Shown: positions 8,342 through 16,892, counted from the first letter of the stretch. The stretch is DNA of 64,000 nt from Bradymonas sp963697525 (GCA_963697525.1 OY969087.1:4154001-4218000); one strand, 5' to 3'. The notes: a model not told the origin generated them from the letters alone. Numbers and translations: made by a program.

Positions 8342-8427
8342 TTTTCATTGAAGTCAATGTCTTTTGGGGACGTTGCTTGATGATTTCATTGTATAGTGCT
8401 CAACGGAATAAGGGTGCTGGGTAAACT

Positions 8428-8700
8428 ATGTTCTCCAACGAGTCTAAAACTGCGATTTCGCGCAATGCCCAGCGTGTACTCCGAGTTCTCGCGTGGGTAA
8501 CGGGATTGTCCGCTGGAACTGTAACTGCAGTGGCTTTCTGTCAATGGAGCGCGGATGTGGCCCTTGTTGTTCGTGTTAGTATCGGTGCTGTTGTTGCTTT
8601 ATTTTGCTTTTTTCTTATCGTTCCGCTTGTTGTGGAGCATAGTTATAAAGTTTACTTTTCGATTCTGCAAAAGTTGCAATCCTCTGAGTCTAGCCGCTAG
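8428..8700 (+). CDS. Small two-TM protein, putative immunity for cassette 4
   Basis: This 90-residue protein has two predicted membrane segments (about residues 20-42 and 47-70). Its DNA is noticeably less GC-rich than the surroundings, as is the 86-base gap before it. The family is not recognised. The immunity role is inferred from position after the ART-like toxin. A membrane protein as antidote to a cytosolic ART toxin would be unusual, so the assignment is tentative. Its stop codon lies inside the 35-bp direct repeat. Confidence 0.5.
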   Translation: MFSNESKTAISRNAQRVLRVLAWVTGLSAGTVTAVAFCQWSADVALVVRVSIGAVVALFCFFLIVPLVVEHSYKVYFSILQKLQSSESSR

Positions 8701-8728
8701 ATAACGGTGCCACGGACCCGAACGGGCC
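8694..8728. repeat. 35-bp direct repeat
   Basis: The segment starting ccgctagataacggtgccac and ending in cgaacgggcc occurs identically at 1286-1320. Related versions (aacggt...cccgaacggg) mark the left end of copy F. It abuts the left edge of cassette 5, so it behaves as a cassette boundary sequence. Confidence 0.7.
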
Positions 8729-9606
8729 GTACGCTTTGGGGCGAGGGACTACGACAAGGCGATGGACACCGACGACGTGGTCAATCATTGCTCGGGTGCG
8801 TACGCCGGCGGCATGGTCACCGGCATGGTCTTCCAGATGGTGCTCGCCCCGGAGGCGAGCGAGGCGGAGGCGGCCGAGCTCGAAAGCGAGGCCGAACTAC
8901 TCGAAGAGGCGGAGTCGGGCGGCTGCTTCGTCGCCGGCACGAAGGTGCTCACCAAAGAGGGCGAAAAGCCCATCGACCAGATTAAAAAGGGCGAAAAGGT
9001 CTGGTCGCGCGACCCCGCTCACCCGACACCGGCCAATTTGGCTGGAAGACGGTCACCGACACGATCGTCCATTACAACAAGCGGGTGCTGCGGCTAGAAT
9101 TGGTCGATGCCCAGGGCCACTCGGAGGTGCTGGGCGTGACCGGCAACCACCCCTTCTGGGTGCGCAATCGCGGCTGGACCAAGGCCGAGGACCTGCTCGA
9201 CGGCGACGAGATCTTCAGCTCGCGCGGCGGGTGGGTGAAGGTGGGCTCGGCGAGCTGGTTTGCGCATAGCCAGACGGTCTACAACCTGGAGGTCGATGGG
9301 TTCCACACCTACTTTGTGGGGGCGAGTGGGGCGTGGGTTCATAATGGTGGGTGCCGAGCTCCTGAATTCTTTGGCGGCGAACTCAACGAGAGTCAGTTTC
9401 TAGATAACGCAATCGATTATCTGGGAGAGGGATATACCGAAGAGTCACCAGGGAGGTTCGTTTCGGAGGATGGTTTGCGCCAGGTGAGATACGGTCGACA
9501 CGAGGTATCCAGTGCTTTGCATCATGCGCACTTTGAGGCCTTTGAACGATCCTATTTTGAGGGCGGTCGCGTTGTCGAAAATACCGCGGTCCGCCTTCTT
9601 CCTTGA
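8729..9606 (+). pseudogene. Rhs/Hint toxin with internal deletion and frameshift (cassette 5)
   Basis: The sequence starts abruptly in RHS core (VRFGARDYD) and jumps in frame to KAMDTDDVVNHCSG, so about 65 residues present in cassette 2 are missing. The Hint domain (CFVAGTKV to WVHNGGC) is then broken by an 8-bp insertion, ctcacccg at 9018-9025, that shifts the frame. The frame that resumes reaches the tail RAPEFFGGELNESQFLDNAI and onward to VENTAVRLLP, about 85 residues of unrecognised type with RxVRYGRHE and HHAHFE motifs. The tail itself looks intact. An ATG at 8762 could start the front part. Confidence 0.65.
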
Positions 9607-9624
9607 TTGGAGCGGAGACGAGCA

Positions 9625-9903
9625 ATGGAGGAAATACCGCGTCGGCTGTATCGTGTAGAACTTGGTGCGAAGCACGTCCCGACAGGAAAGACACGTCACT
9701 TTTGGGAAGGTAAGTTTCTTCCACCGCCGCATGTGCTGGAAATTGCCAGGTACACAGGCGACGACGGCTTTTACCTTTTCTATCTCGACGACGATGGAAC
9801 AGAAATGACTGACACGTATCATGACTCCCTTGAAGAAGCGTTCGAACAGGCCCGCTGGGAGTTCAACGTGGATCCAGCGGATTGGAAGCGCGTGGATACT
9901 TGA
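9625..9903 (+). CDS. Putative immunity protein for cassette 5
   Basis: This 92-residue acidic soluble protein is of unrecognised family. I chose ATG 9625 because a GGAGACG-type ribosome binding site lies just upstream; TTG 9607 directly at the toxin stop is an alternative. It encodes YLFYLDDDGTEMTDTYHDSLEEAFEQA, a compact alpha/beta pattern often seen in small immunity proteins. The role is inferred from position only. Confidence 0.6.
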   Translation: MEEIPRRLYRVELGAKHVPTGKTRHFWEGKFLPPPHVLEIARYTGDDGFYLFYLDDDGTEMTDTYHDSLEEAFEQARWEFNVDPADWKRVDT

Positions 9904-10082
9904 AGACGGACACGGACCATAGCCCAGAAGCGAAGAGCAATTGCTGGAAAACGGTGCCATGTTCATGTCTCCCCAATTTTTGAGCGCGCGAGTCCAACCA
10001 AGTTCAACGCCTCTTCGGTGAGGGCCTGCCAAGAGGTGCACCGCCAGGAAACGATGCTACCCGCCCGACCGGGCCACGTATC
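9904..10082. other. Cassette spacer without a gene
   Basis: I see no gene or clear signal here. Near its end it contains cgccaggaaac (from about 10045), which also precedes repeat copy E, so the left boundary of the interspersed repeat probably starts there. Confidence 0.5.
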
Positions 10083-10395
10083 ATGCGCCTCAGCGCCTCA
10101 TCGACCACCCTCGCCAAGTCGCGGTCCGCTGCGGGCTACGCGCGGTCGACCAAGGTCTCCCGCGCTCACCGCACAGCTACCGGTTTCTTTCACGCCCGCA
10201 GGCGGCTTGCCGTGTAAGGGCCTTGCTCGGCCATGGCGCATCGATTTTCGCGGCGCGTCGTGCGGTTGCCGGATGTGGCCGCGTGGGCAGGGATCGCGGC
10301 CGGCAAGCCCCCTGTGGGCGTGAGAAGAGTCGGTAGCCGCGGGTGAGCAGAGCGAGGAATCGAGCCGTGCGTAGCCCGCGGCGGTGGTGGGCGTG
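10083..10395. repeat. Interspersed palindromic repeat, copy D (P1 only)
   Basis: This copy contains P1 but no P2. The loop between the arms is strongly diverged from the other copies, yet the two arms still pair: ttcacgcccgcaggcggctt on the left against the reverse complement of cccctgtgggcgtgag on the right. Some arm bases differ from other copies on both sides at once, which hints at preserved pairing. Confidence 0.7.
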
Positions 10396-10680
10396 GCGCG
10401 GTGTTGCGGTTTTGCAACTCGCCGCCAGATCGGAAAGGAAGACGGCCGAGATGGCATTGCCGGTTCGCGACGAGGCCCCCGGCGGCCTGCGCCGCCGGCA
10501 CCCCGCGCGGGGCGGCGGGGTGCAGTGGGTGGCTATGGCATAGGTGGTCGATTTGCGTGGCGTCGAAAATCGACCACTTCGAATAGGGCTACCCAACGCC
10601 CACCGCGCTCAGCGTGGGGGGCAGGCCGCGGAGGCCGCCGGGGGGCCCTCGCCACGCACCGGCAATGCCGACTCCTCGAG
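10396..10680. other. GC-rich spacer with hairpins between copy D and cassette 6
   Basis: No gene is supported here. The stretch contains a perfect 11-bp inverted repeat (gtggtcgattt at 10542-10552 and aaatcgaccac at 10565-10575, loop 12) and a very GC-rich palindromic block at about 10475-10525. These are unlike the spacers of the other cassettes. Confidence 0.5.
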
Positions 10681-10683
10681 GCG

Positions 10684-11556
10684 ATGGACACCGATGACGT
10701 GGTCAACCACTGCTCGGGCGCCTACGCAGGCGGCATGGTCACCGGCATGGTCTTCCAGATGGTGCTCGCCCCGGAGGCGAGCGAGGCGGAGGCGGCCGAG
10801 CTCGAAAGCGAGGCCGAACTACTCGAAGAGGCGGAGTCGGTCGGATGCTTCGTCGCTGGCACGAAGGTGCTCACCAAAGAGGGCGAAAAGCCCATCGACC
10901 AGATCAGAAAGGGCGACAAGGTCTGGTCGCGCGACCCCGACACCGGCCAATTTGGCTGGAAGACGGTCACCGACACGATCGTCCATTACAACAAGCCGGT
11001 GCTGCGGCTACAATTGATCGACACGCAGGGCCACGCCGAGGTGCTGGGCGTGACCGGCAACCACCCCTTCTGGGTGCGCAATCGCGGCTGGACCAGGGCC
11101 GAGGACCTGCTCGACGGCGACGAGGTGTTCAGCTCGCGCGGCGGCTGGGTAAAGGTGGGCTCGGCGAGCTGGTTTGCGCATAGCCAGACGGTCTACAATC
11201 TTGAGGTCGATGGGTTCCACACCTACTTTGTGGGGGCGAGTGGGGCGTGGGTTCATAATAGTTGTTTTGGTGCAACCACCGAGTATCTAGCCGATACCGG
11301 CGTCGCTCAGCGAAGCGATGAGGGGGTGATGGAAGCGTTGTCAGAAGACGGCGTGGAGCTCAGTGGGCAGAGTCCAGACGGTCGCTTCAAGCACTTCCAA
11401 GATGCCCATGGGCGAGTTCGGGCTCGCATCGACCCGCCGGATAGTTATACAGATTATCGCCATCTCCATCTTTATGATGAGTTTGGCAGTTCACTGGACG
11501 AACTCGGGCGAATAGTCGAGCGGACGTCCCCAGAAGCCCATATTCCTCTTGAGTGA
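10684..11556 (+). CDS. Hint-domain polymorphic toxin, unknown tail (cassette 6)
   Basis: The protein begins at the pre-toxin segment (MDTDDVVNHCSGAYAGG), a point close to where cassette 5 is joined. A Glu-rich stretch and a complete Hint domain follow, with Cys1 in CFVAGTKV, TGNHPFW, and WVHNSC at the end. The tail of about 95 residues contains RVRARIDPPD followed by YRHLHLYDEFG. This His-rich pattern resembles small RNase-type toxins, but I cannot assign a family. YD repeats and RHS core are absent. The ATG chosen is the first Met in homologous sequence; it has only GAGG two bases upstream, so expression from here is doubtful. Confidence 0.7.
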   Translation: MDTDDVVNHCSGAYAGGMVTGMVFQMVLAPEASEAEAAELESEAELLEEAESVGCFVAGTKVLTKEGEKPIDQIRKGDKVWSRDPDTGQFGWKTVTDTIVHYNKPVLRLQLIDTQGHAEVLGVTGNHPFWVRNRGWTRAEDLLDGDEVFSSRGGWVKVGSASWFAHSQTVYNLEVDGFHTYFVGASGAWVHNSCFGATTEYLADTGVAQRSDEGVMEALSEDGVELSGQSPDGRFKHFQDAHGRVRARIDPPDSYTDYRHLHLYDEFGSSLDELGRIVERTSPEAHIPLE

Positions 11557-11562
11557 TCTGAC

Positions 11563-11952
11563 ATGGAATCCGAGAGTTCACCACGCCTGAATGACTTGGA
11601 CTTTTCAGATGCGGAAATATCCCGCTTTAAGTTGCGGCTGGACGACGAAAGACAATTGCGGATTGTTTTCAGGGACGCCAGTTGTGCGAAATCAAATTGT
11701 CCGCAGTTTGTGTCCGGGCGGGTGGCTATTTCCCAATGGCGTAACCTCTCGATCAGCGAATATTTGCATGACGAGGACCGTTGGGTAACGCGGTCTAAGC
11801 AAACGGCGGAAGACCTCATCGTTATGAGTCGAGCAACGTCCCGGGATTCCCAACTAGTTCTCGAAGGGTTTGCAAAGCAGAGTGGGCACTGGATGAGGTT
11901 CGAATTCCAGGGGCCACAGGTTGACATAAGTCTCGATTCGGCTGACCAATAA
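11563..11952 (+). CDS. Putative immunity protein for cassette 6
   Basis: This is a soluble 129-residue protein of unrecognised family starting 6 bases after the toxin stop, which suggests co-translation. It has two cysteines in CAKSNC and no membrane segment. The base composition is less GC-rich than the backbone. The role as antidote to the HLHLY-containing tail is inferred from position. Confidence 0.6.
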   Translation: MESESSPRLNDLDFSDAEISRFKLRLDDERQLRIVFRDASCAKSNCPQFVSGRVAISQWRNLSISEYLHDEDRWVTRSKQTAEDLIVMSRATSRDSQLVLEGFAKQSGHWMRFEFQGPQVDISLDSADQ

Positions 11953-12089
11953 TCTAGGCATATTTCAGTTTCTGAGGTCGCTTGGACGCGAAATCGTTCG
12001 ACATCGGCTACACCTACGCCTACCGCGGGCGCAACGAGACCACCAACCCCCGCCAGGAAACTGTGGTGCCCACCCGCATGGGCCCCGTG

Positions 12090-12690
12090 TCATGCGCCTC
12101 AGCGTCCCATCGACCACCTGCGCCAAGTCGCGGGCCGCTGTGGGCTACGCGCGGTCGACCAAGGTCTCCTGCGCTCACCGCACAGCTACCGGTTTTCTAA
12201 CGCCCGCAGGGGGCTTGCCGTCCGGCGGCCTTGCTCGACCAGCGCGCGTCGATTCTCGCGTCGCGTCGCGCGGTTGCCTGACGTCGTCGTGCTGGGCAGG
12301 GCTCGCGTCGGGCAAGCCCCCTGTGGGCGTAAGAGGAACTGGTAGCCGCGGGTGAGCAGAGCGAGGAATCGAGCCCTGCGTAGCCCGCGGCGGCGGTGGG
12401 TTTGACGAGGTGGGTTGGTTTGGCTGGAGCGGTGTCTGGGCAGAGCAACGCCTGGGTTTTCGCCGACCCCCATCGCCTCGCGCTGTACGGCGCGCTCGGC
12501 ACTTCCCCAGGGGGAAGAAGCTCCTTCGAGATCGCCCAGTGGTTGCTTTTCGGCGCCGGTCAGAAGCGTGGCAAATTGGCGAGGGGCTTTCTCCCCGGCG
12601 GGGAGATTCCGAGCGCGCCTTACAGCGCGAGGCAGAGGGGGGCCTCGAAAGCCGAGGAGTCGCGCATCGACGCCCTCACCGCCACCGGCG
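12090..12690. repeat. Interspersed palindromic repeat, copy E (complete P1 and P2)
   Basis: This is the most complete copy. The P1 core arms at 12198-12219 and 12311-12332 match at 20 of 22 positions around a 91-base loop, and weaker pairing extends out to about 12137 and 12392. The P2 core arms at 12475-12499 and 12609-12633 match at 24 of 25 positions around 109 bases. It ends in a 14-residue YD stub (ESRIDALTATGAVT) cut off by copy F, so the cassette that followed is lost. Confidence 0.85.
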
Positions 12691-12699
12691 CGGTGACGA

Positions 12700-13290
12700 G
12701 AGAAACGGTACGCCGCCCATCCGAACGGGCTACGTGTCATGCGCCTCAGCGCCTCATCGACCACCTGCGCCAATTCGCGGCCCGCTGTGGGCCACGCGCG
12801 GTCGACCAAGGTCTCCCGCGCTCACCGCACAGCTACCGGTTTTCTAACGCCCGCAGGGGGCTTGCCGTCCGGCGGCCATGCGGGACCAGTGCGCGTTGAA
12901 TCTCGCGTCGCGTCGCGCGCTCGCCTGACGTCGTCGTGCTGGGCAGGGCTCGCGGCCGGCAAGCCCCCTGTGGGCGTAAGAGGAACTGGTAGCCGCGGGT
13001 GAGCAGAGCGAGGAATCGAGCCGTGCGTAGCCCGCGGCGGCGGTGGGTTTGGCGAGGTGGGTTGGTTTGGCTGGAGCGGTGTCTGGGTAGAGCAACTCCC
13101 TGGTTTTCGGGGACCCCCATCGCCTCGCGCTGTACGGCGCGCTCGGCACTTCCCCAGGGGGAAGAAGCTCCTTCGAGATCGCTAAGTGGTTGCTTTTCGG
13201 CGCCAAACAGAAGCGTGGCAAGATGGCGAGGGGGCTTTCTCCCCGTGGAGGAAGAAGCTCCTTCGCGATCGTGCCGTGGCTGGTTTTTGA
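12700..13290. repeat. Interspersed palindromic repeat, copy F (P1 and left half of P2)
   Basis: P1 (about 12735-13050) is complete. P2 has only its left arm (about 13095-13220); a second, diverged piece of the same arm is repeated at 13245-13290 (gaggaagaagctccttcgcg). No toxin cassette follows, and the array ends against the 3' end of the minus-strand glycosidase gene. Confidence 0.75.
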
Positions 13291-13301
13291 TGCCCGACTG
13301 T

Positions 13302-15044
13302 CTACGGGCCGGCGGGGCCGTCGAAGACGTCCTTGATAAACGGCCCGGTGCTCACCGGATATTGCTGGAGCAAATCCTGGGAGACGGCGCCGTTGGCGGC
13401 GATGTCGGCGTAGACGTCGGCGGTGGGGCGCTTGGTGCGCTTTTTGTCGGGGTCGAGGGGGTCGACGCCGTATAGGCCCATCTTCATGCTCATGCCGTGG
13501 TTCCACTCGTAGTTGTCGGTGAGCGTCCACACGAAGTAGCCCTGGACGTCGGCGCCCTGGTCGATGGCGCGCCACAGCCAGGCGAGGTGGCGTACGTAGA
13601 AGCCCTTGGCGGCGTCGGGGTCGGGGTTGTCGGGGTGCCAGGCGACGCCGTTCTCGGTGATGATGATGGGCAGTTGGTAGCGGTTGTGGGCGAAGTTCAC
13701 GACGTCGTAGATGCCGCGGGGGTAGGTCTCGTCGGACTGCAAGAGCAGGGGGTTGAACGTCGACAGGGGGGTGAAGTTGGGCATCATCGCGCCGTTGGCG
13801 CCGGCGACGGTGATGCGCACGTAGTAATTGATGCCCAGGAAGTCCAGGCGGTTCTCGAGGGCGGCCTCGGGTTGGCCGTGGCCGTCGAGGTTGGTGTCGT
13901 GGATGCCCTTGGCGATGGCGTCGAGGAAGGCCAGGTTCCACAGGTAGAACACGTTCTTGGCGGCCTTGACGTCCTTGGGACTACTCGGGTCCTTGGGGCG
14001 CACCGGCGCCATGGCGTAGACCAGGCCGACGCGCGAGTTTTTGCCGTCGCCGTCGGCGTCGACGGTGTCGTTGGCCTTGACGGCGTCGTACATCTGGGCG
14101 TGCGCCTCGATGAGCGCGTTGAATACGGTGCGCGCGGCGTTTTGGTTGAGGCTGACCGCCGGGGGGTTGGAGCGCTGGCCGGTGGGCTCGAGGTAGCCCG
14201 GCAGCACCACCGCCAGCGGCTCGTTCTCGGTCGCCCACAGGTCGACCTCGCCGCCGAATTCGTGGGCGCAGAAGCCGGCGTATTTGGCGATCTCGCGGAT
14301 GGTGCGCTGGTCGTCGACCCAGCCCTTCTTGGTGCAGGTGTCCAGGTCCTGGTGGCAGCCGACGGCGTCGTGGATCCAGGTGGGCAGCGTGTAGTGGTTG
14401 AGCGTGACCAGCGGGCGCAGACCGTGCTGTTTCAGCGAGGCGAAGATCTGGTGGTAGTGGTCGATGGCGTCCTGGTTGGCGATGGCCTTCAGGTTGTCGT
14501 AGCCCTCCACGCCGTCGGTGGCCGTCGGGAAGATGCGGCTCCATTCGATGGACATGCGAAACGCGTTGTTGTGCAGCTCGTCGCTGGCGCGCGTCAGGTC
14601 ATCGTCGTACAGCTCCCAGAAGCCGGGGCCGTGGTCGGGCGGGTCGATGTCGGCGGGGACGTGCGTCGAGGCGTCGCTTTTGATGACGTCCGAGGTGACG
14701 AGTTGGTACCAGTCGGAGTTGGGGTCGTCGCACTGGCTGGCGGCCAGCGTCGGGCAGCCCATATCCGACTGGAACCCGGCGATGGCGGTGCCGAAGAGGA
14801 AGCCGTCGGGGAAGTCCAACGGCCCGGTAGGCGCCCACGCCTGGGCGGCGTCAGTCGCGTCGGTGGCGTCCGCAGTGGCGTCAAAAGCGCTGTCGCCGGT
14901 GTCCGCCGCGGCGTCGCTTTGCGAGGTATCCTCGGTGGCGGCGTCGAGCTTGTCCTTGGAGGTATGGTCGTTCGACGAGCATGCCGACGCGGACACGAGC
15001 AGCGAGGCAGCCAGTAAAGCGGTGGCGAGGCGGATACGGCGCAT
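13302..15044 (-). CDS. Glycoside hydrolase family 1 lipoprotein (beta-glucosidase-like)
   Basis: This is a retaining beta-glycosidase of the GH1 type, predicted to be attached to the cell envelope. ATG 15044 gives a lipoprotein signal peptide ending in SASAC. An Asp/Ala/Thr-rich linker (about residues 28-70) precedes the catalytic barrel. The barrel shows FLFGTAIAGFQ, SIEWSRIFP, the acid/base motif TENEP (about residue 273) and the nucleophile motif ITENG (about residue 463), then FVWTLTDNYEW. At 580 residues the length is normal for GH1 plus leader and linker. The true sugar substrate cannot be read from the sequence. It stands alone and is not in an evident sugar-use operon. Confidence 0.88.
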   Translation of the reverse strand: MRRIRLATALLAASLLVSASACSSNDHTSKDKLDAATEDTSQSDAAADTGDSAFDATADATDATDAAQAWAPTGPLDFPDGFLFGTAIAGFQSDMGCPTLAASQCDDPNSDWYQLVTSDVIKSDASTHVPADIDPPDHGPGFWELYDDDLTRASDELHNNAFRMSIEWSRIFPTATDGVEGYDNLKAIANQDAIDHYHQIFASLKQHGLRPLVTLNHYTLPTWIHDAVGCHQDLDTCTKKGWVDDQRTIREIAKYAGFCAHEFGGEVDLWATENEPLAVVLPGYLEPTGQRSNPPAVSLNQNAARTVFNALIEAHAQMYDAVKANDTVDADGDGKNSRVGLVYAMAPVRPKDPSSPKDVKAAKNVFYLWNLAFLDAIAKGIHDTNLDGHGQPEAALENRLDFLGINYYVRITVAGANGAMMPNFTPLSTFNPLLLQSDETYPRGIYDVVNFAHNRYQLPIIITENGVAWHPDNPDPDAAKGFYVRHLAWLWRAIDQGADVQGYFVWTLTDNYEWNHGMSMKMGLYGVDPLDPDKKRTKRPTADVYADIAANGAVSQDLLQQYPVSTGPFIKDVFDGPAGP

Positions 15045-15122
15045 GGGCGGGCTCCGGGACGGAACGATGTTGTTCGAACGCCACGAGTTTAGTCCTGCGG
15101 TCAATCCGCTGCAAGCGAGGGC

Positions 15123-16319
15123 TCAGTCGTCGACTACGTCGCGAAGCTGCGCCTTGAGTTGTTTGGAGGCCATGGCGTAGCCGCCGTCGGCGCCGTCGAC
15201 GAAGTGGACGTGGCGGCCCTGGTGGTCGAAGACCAGACACGTCATCAGGGCGCTGTCGGCGACGTGCAGTCCGTAGGCGATCGCCCCCCGGCGGCGCTCC
15301 TCGGCGAGGCACTCGCGGATGCTGTCGAGCTGGGCGGCGCTGACGTCGAGGACCATGCGCAGCGCGTCGTCGAATTTGCGAAAGTCGGTCTGCTGGATGA
15401 GCTCGTCGGGGTAGCGCGTGCCGTCGAAGCCGCCCAGCGCCTTGCCGCGACTCATCAGGCGCCGCCCGATGCCCACCGTGGCGGCGACCTTGGCGCGGTA
15501 GAGCTGGAAGCCGGGGCCGCGCGTCTTGCCGGTCATCAGTTTCGTTTCGACGTCCAGGCTGGACAAATTGTCGGTCAGCTCGAGGCTCTCGCGCGCCACC
15601 GGGTGCAGGTGGTCGACGGCGTCGAGCCGGCTGACATGCCCCAGGATGCGCCCGTAGGTGGCGTGGCGGGCGTCGGGCGCGTCGTCGAGCGCGGCGACGA
15701 GCAGGCTTACGGTATGCCCGTTTCGGCTGGCGATGGGATTCCAGCGGCAGTTGAAGCCCTCCAAGGACGGCTTTCCGTCGGCATCGCCGGACGGCTCGAC
15801 GCGATAGGCGGCGCCGGCCTCCTCGTCTTTGACCAACTTTTCGGCCACGCCCGCCCCGCCGCCCGCCAGCATCGCCAGGGCGACATGCTCCGAGACCTGA
15901 TAGCGCGCCACCAGAAGTTGCGCGCCGCGCTCGACGACCTCGGCCACCGGGACAAGTCCCACGCGCAGCTCCAGGTCGAAGCAGCGCCGCGCCAGGCCGG
16001 CCAGGCCCGCCAGCGCGCGGCGGGCCGCGTCCTCGAGCGCCGGCGGTATCAGCAGCGTCGCGCCGTCGCCGCCGAATACGTAGGGGATGTCGACCCCGCC
16101 GGCGACGTTGAGCACCGTGACGATCGAGCCGGCGCCCATGGCGTTGACCTCTTTGTAGCGGCCGGCCTCGATGGCGCGCGTCGAGCCCTTCACGTCGGTG
16201 ATGATCACCCGCCAATCGTCCGGGGCAGGGTGGTACGAGCCCAGGTCGGCTACGTCCTCGAACGCGCGCACCGCTGGCAAAGTGGCGAAGAAGTTGGTAG
16301 TAGGTTCGGCATTGCTCAT
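15123..16319 (-). CDS. DUF3095 family protein
   Basis: This 398-residue soluble protein matches the DUF3095 type. It opens with FFATLPAVRAFEDVADLGSY, then WRVIITDVKGSTRAIEAGRYKEVN, followed by IPYVFGGDGATLLIPP. These segments recall the metal- and nucleotide-binding parts of class III nucleotidyl cyclases (DVKGST, GGDGA), so a nucleotide-related role is possible but unproven. The start was set at ATG 16319, where family similarity begins; the frame is open further up to 16457. It lies 78 bases upstream of the GH1 gene on the same strand. Confidence 0.75.
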   Translation of the reverse strand: MSNAEPTTNFFATLPAVRAFEDVADLGSYHPAPDDWRVIITDVKGSTRAIEAGRYKEVNAMGAGSIVTVLNVAGGVDIPYVFGGDGATLLIPPALEDAARRALAGLAGLARRCFDLELRVGLVPVAEVVERGAQLLVARYQVSEHVALAMLAGGGAGVAEKLVKDEEAGAAYRVEPSGDADGKPSLEGFNCRWNPIASRNGHTVSLLVAALDDAPDARHATYGRILGHVSRLDAVDHLHPVARESLELTDNLSSLDVETKLMTGKTRGPGFQLYRAKVAATVGIGRRLMSRGKALGGFDGTRYPDELIQQTDFRKFDDALRMVLDVSAAQLDSIRECLAEERRRGAIAYGLHVADSALMTCLVFDHQGRHVHFVDGADGGYAMASKQLKAQLRDVVDD

Positions 16320-16468
16320 GACAGCCAGTTTAGCCCGCTCGCCCACATTGTCGACCCTCGTGGGATTGAAATGGGCCTCGGGTCTTGTTGCTCCCTTAGA
16401 TGTGGTGAGTTTGAAGCCCGAAGCCGCCGTTGCAATGGGCTTGGATTGTGATTCCACGGAGATGCATT

Positions 16469-16849
16469 GTGAGTGTCGAAAAGCGATCGAATATTTCGGA
16501 TAGTCGGACCACCGAATCGAATGACGACGAGCGCCGCCGCGCGCCCCGCGCGCCGCTGGAGGTGCCGGTGGTGGTGCACAATCACCACCCTCACCGCGGC
16601 CTGCTCGCCAATCTGAGCCGCTCGGGGGCGTTCATCCATATGACGCACCCCGTCGACGTCGGCGAGTTGGTCGAGGTCGAGTTCAGCGCCCCCGACGGTC
16701 ACAAGAAGCTACGCGTCCTCGGCGAGGTCCGCTGGAAACACGGCGAGGACGACGCCTCCGGGGGCGTGGGCATTGCCTTTCGCAACCTCGGCGCCGACGG
16801 CCTCGAGCACCTGCGCTCGTTCGTCACCGACCTCGACCTCACCGCCTGA
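16469..16849 (+). CDS. PilZ domain protein
   Basis: This is a single-domain PilZ protein of 126 residues, predicted to bind cyclic di-GMP. Visible motifs are the arginine patch ERRRAPRAPLEVPV (residues 22-35) and NLSRSGAFI (about 50-58), which correspond to RxxxR and (D/N)xSxxG. The GTG start follows GGAG by 7 bases. It stands alone, divergent from the DUF3095 gene and convergent with ftsK. The effector it controls cannot be inferred from the neighbours. Confidence 0.85.
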   Translation: MSVEKRSNISDSRTTESNDDERRRAPRAPLEVPVVVHNHHPHRGLLANLSRSGAFIHMTHPVDVGELVEVEFSAPDGHKKLRVLGEVRWKHGEDDASGGVGIAFRNLGADGLEHLRSFVTDLDLTA

Positions 16850-16861
16850 GCCACAAGACAA

Positions 16862-16892
16862 AAGGCGCGGCCCCTTCTCGGAGCCGCGCCTT
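16862..16892. terminator. Bidirectional hairpin terminator between PilZ and ftsK
   Basis: A perfect 10-bp stem (aaggcgcggc with gccgcgcctt) has an 11-base loop and sits between two convergent genes. No long T-run follows, so it may work weakly or with Rho. The next 35 bases are a run of actcgaaca/actcaatc-like short repeats. Confidence 0.6.

Noticed and set aside
1..13300. Retron, diversity-generating element or integron
   Set aside because: There is no reverse transcriptase or integrase in the window, and the spacers are longer than typical attC sites; only the general analogy to cassette arrays remains.
13497..15017. 506-residue plus-strand open frame opposite the GH1 gene
   Set aside because: It is antisense to a clear GH1 enzyme and has low-complexity Val/Gly/Asp composition typical of high-GC shadows.
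15159..16451. 430-residue plus-strand open frame opposite the DUF3095 gene
   Set aside because: It is a shadow of a well-supported gene in high-GC DNA.
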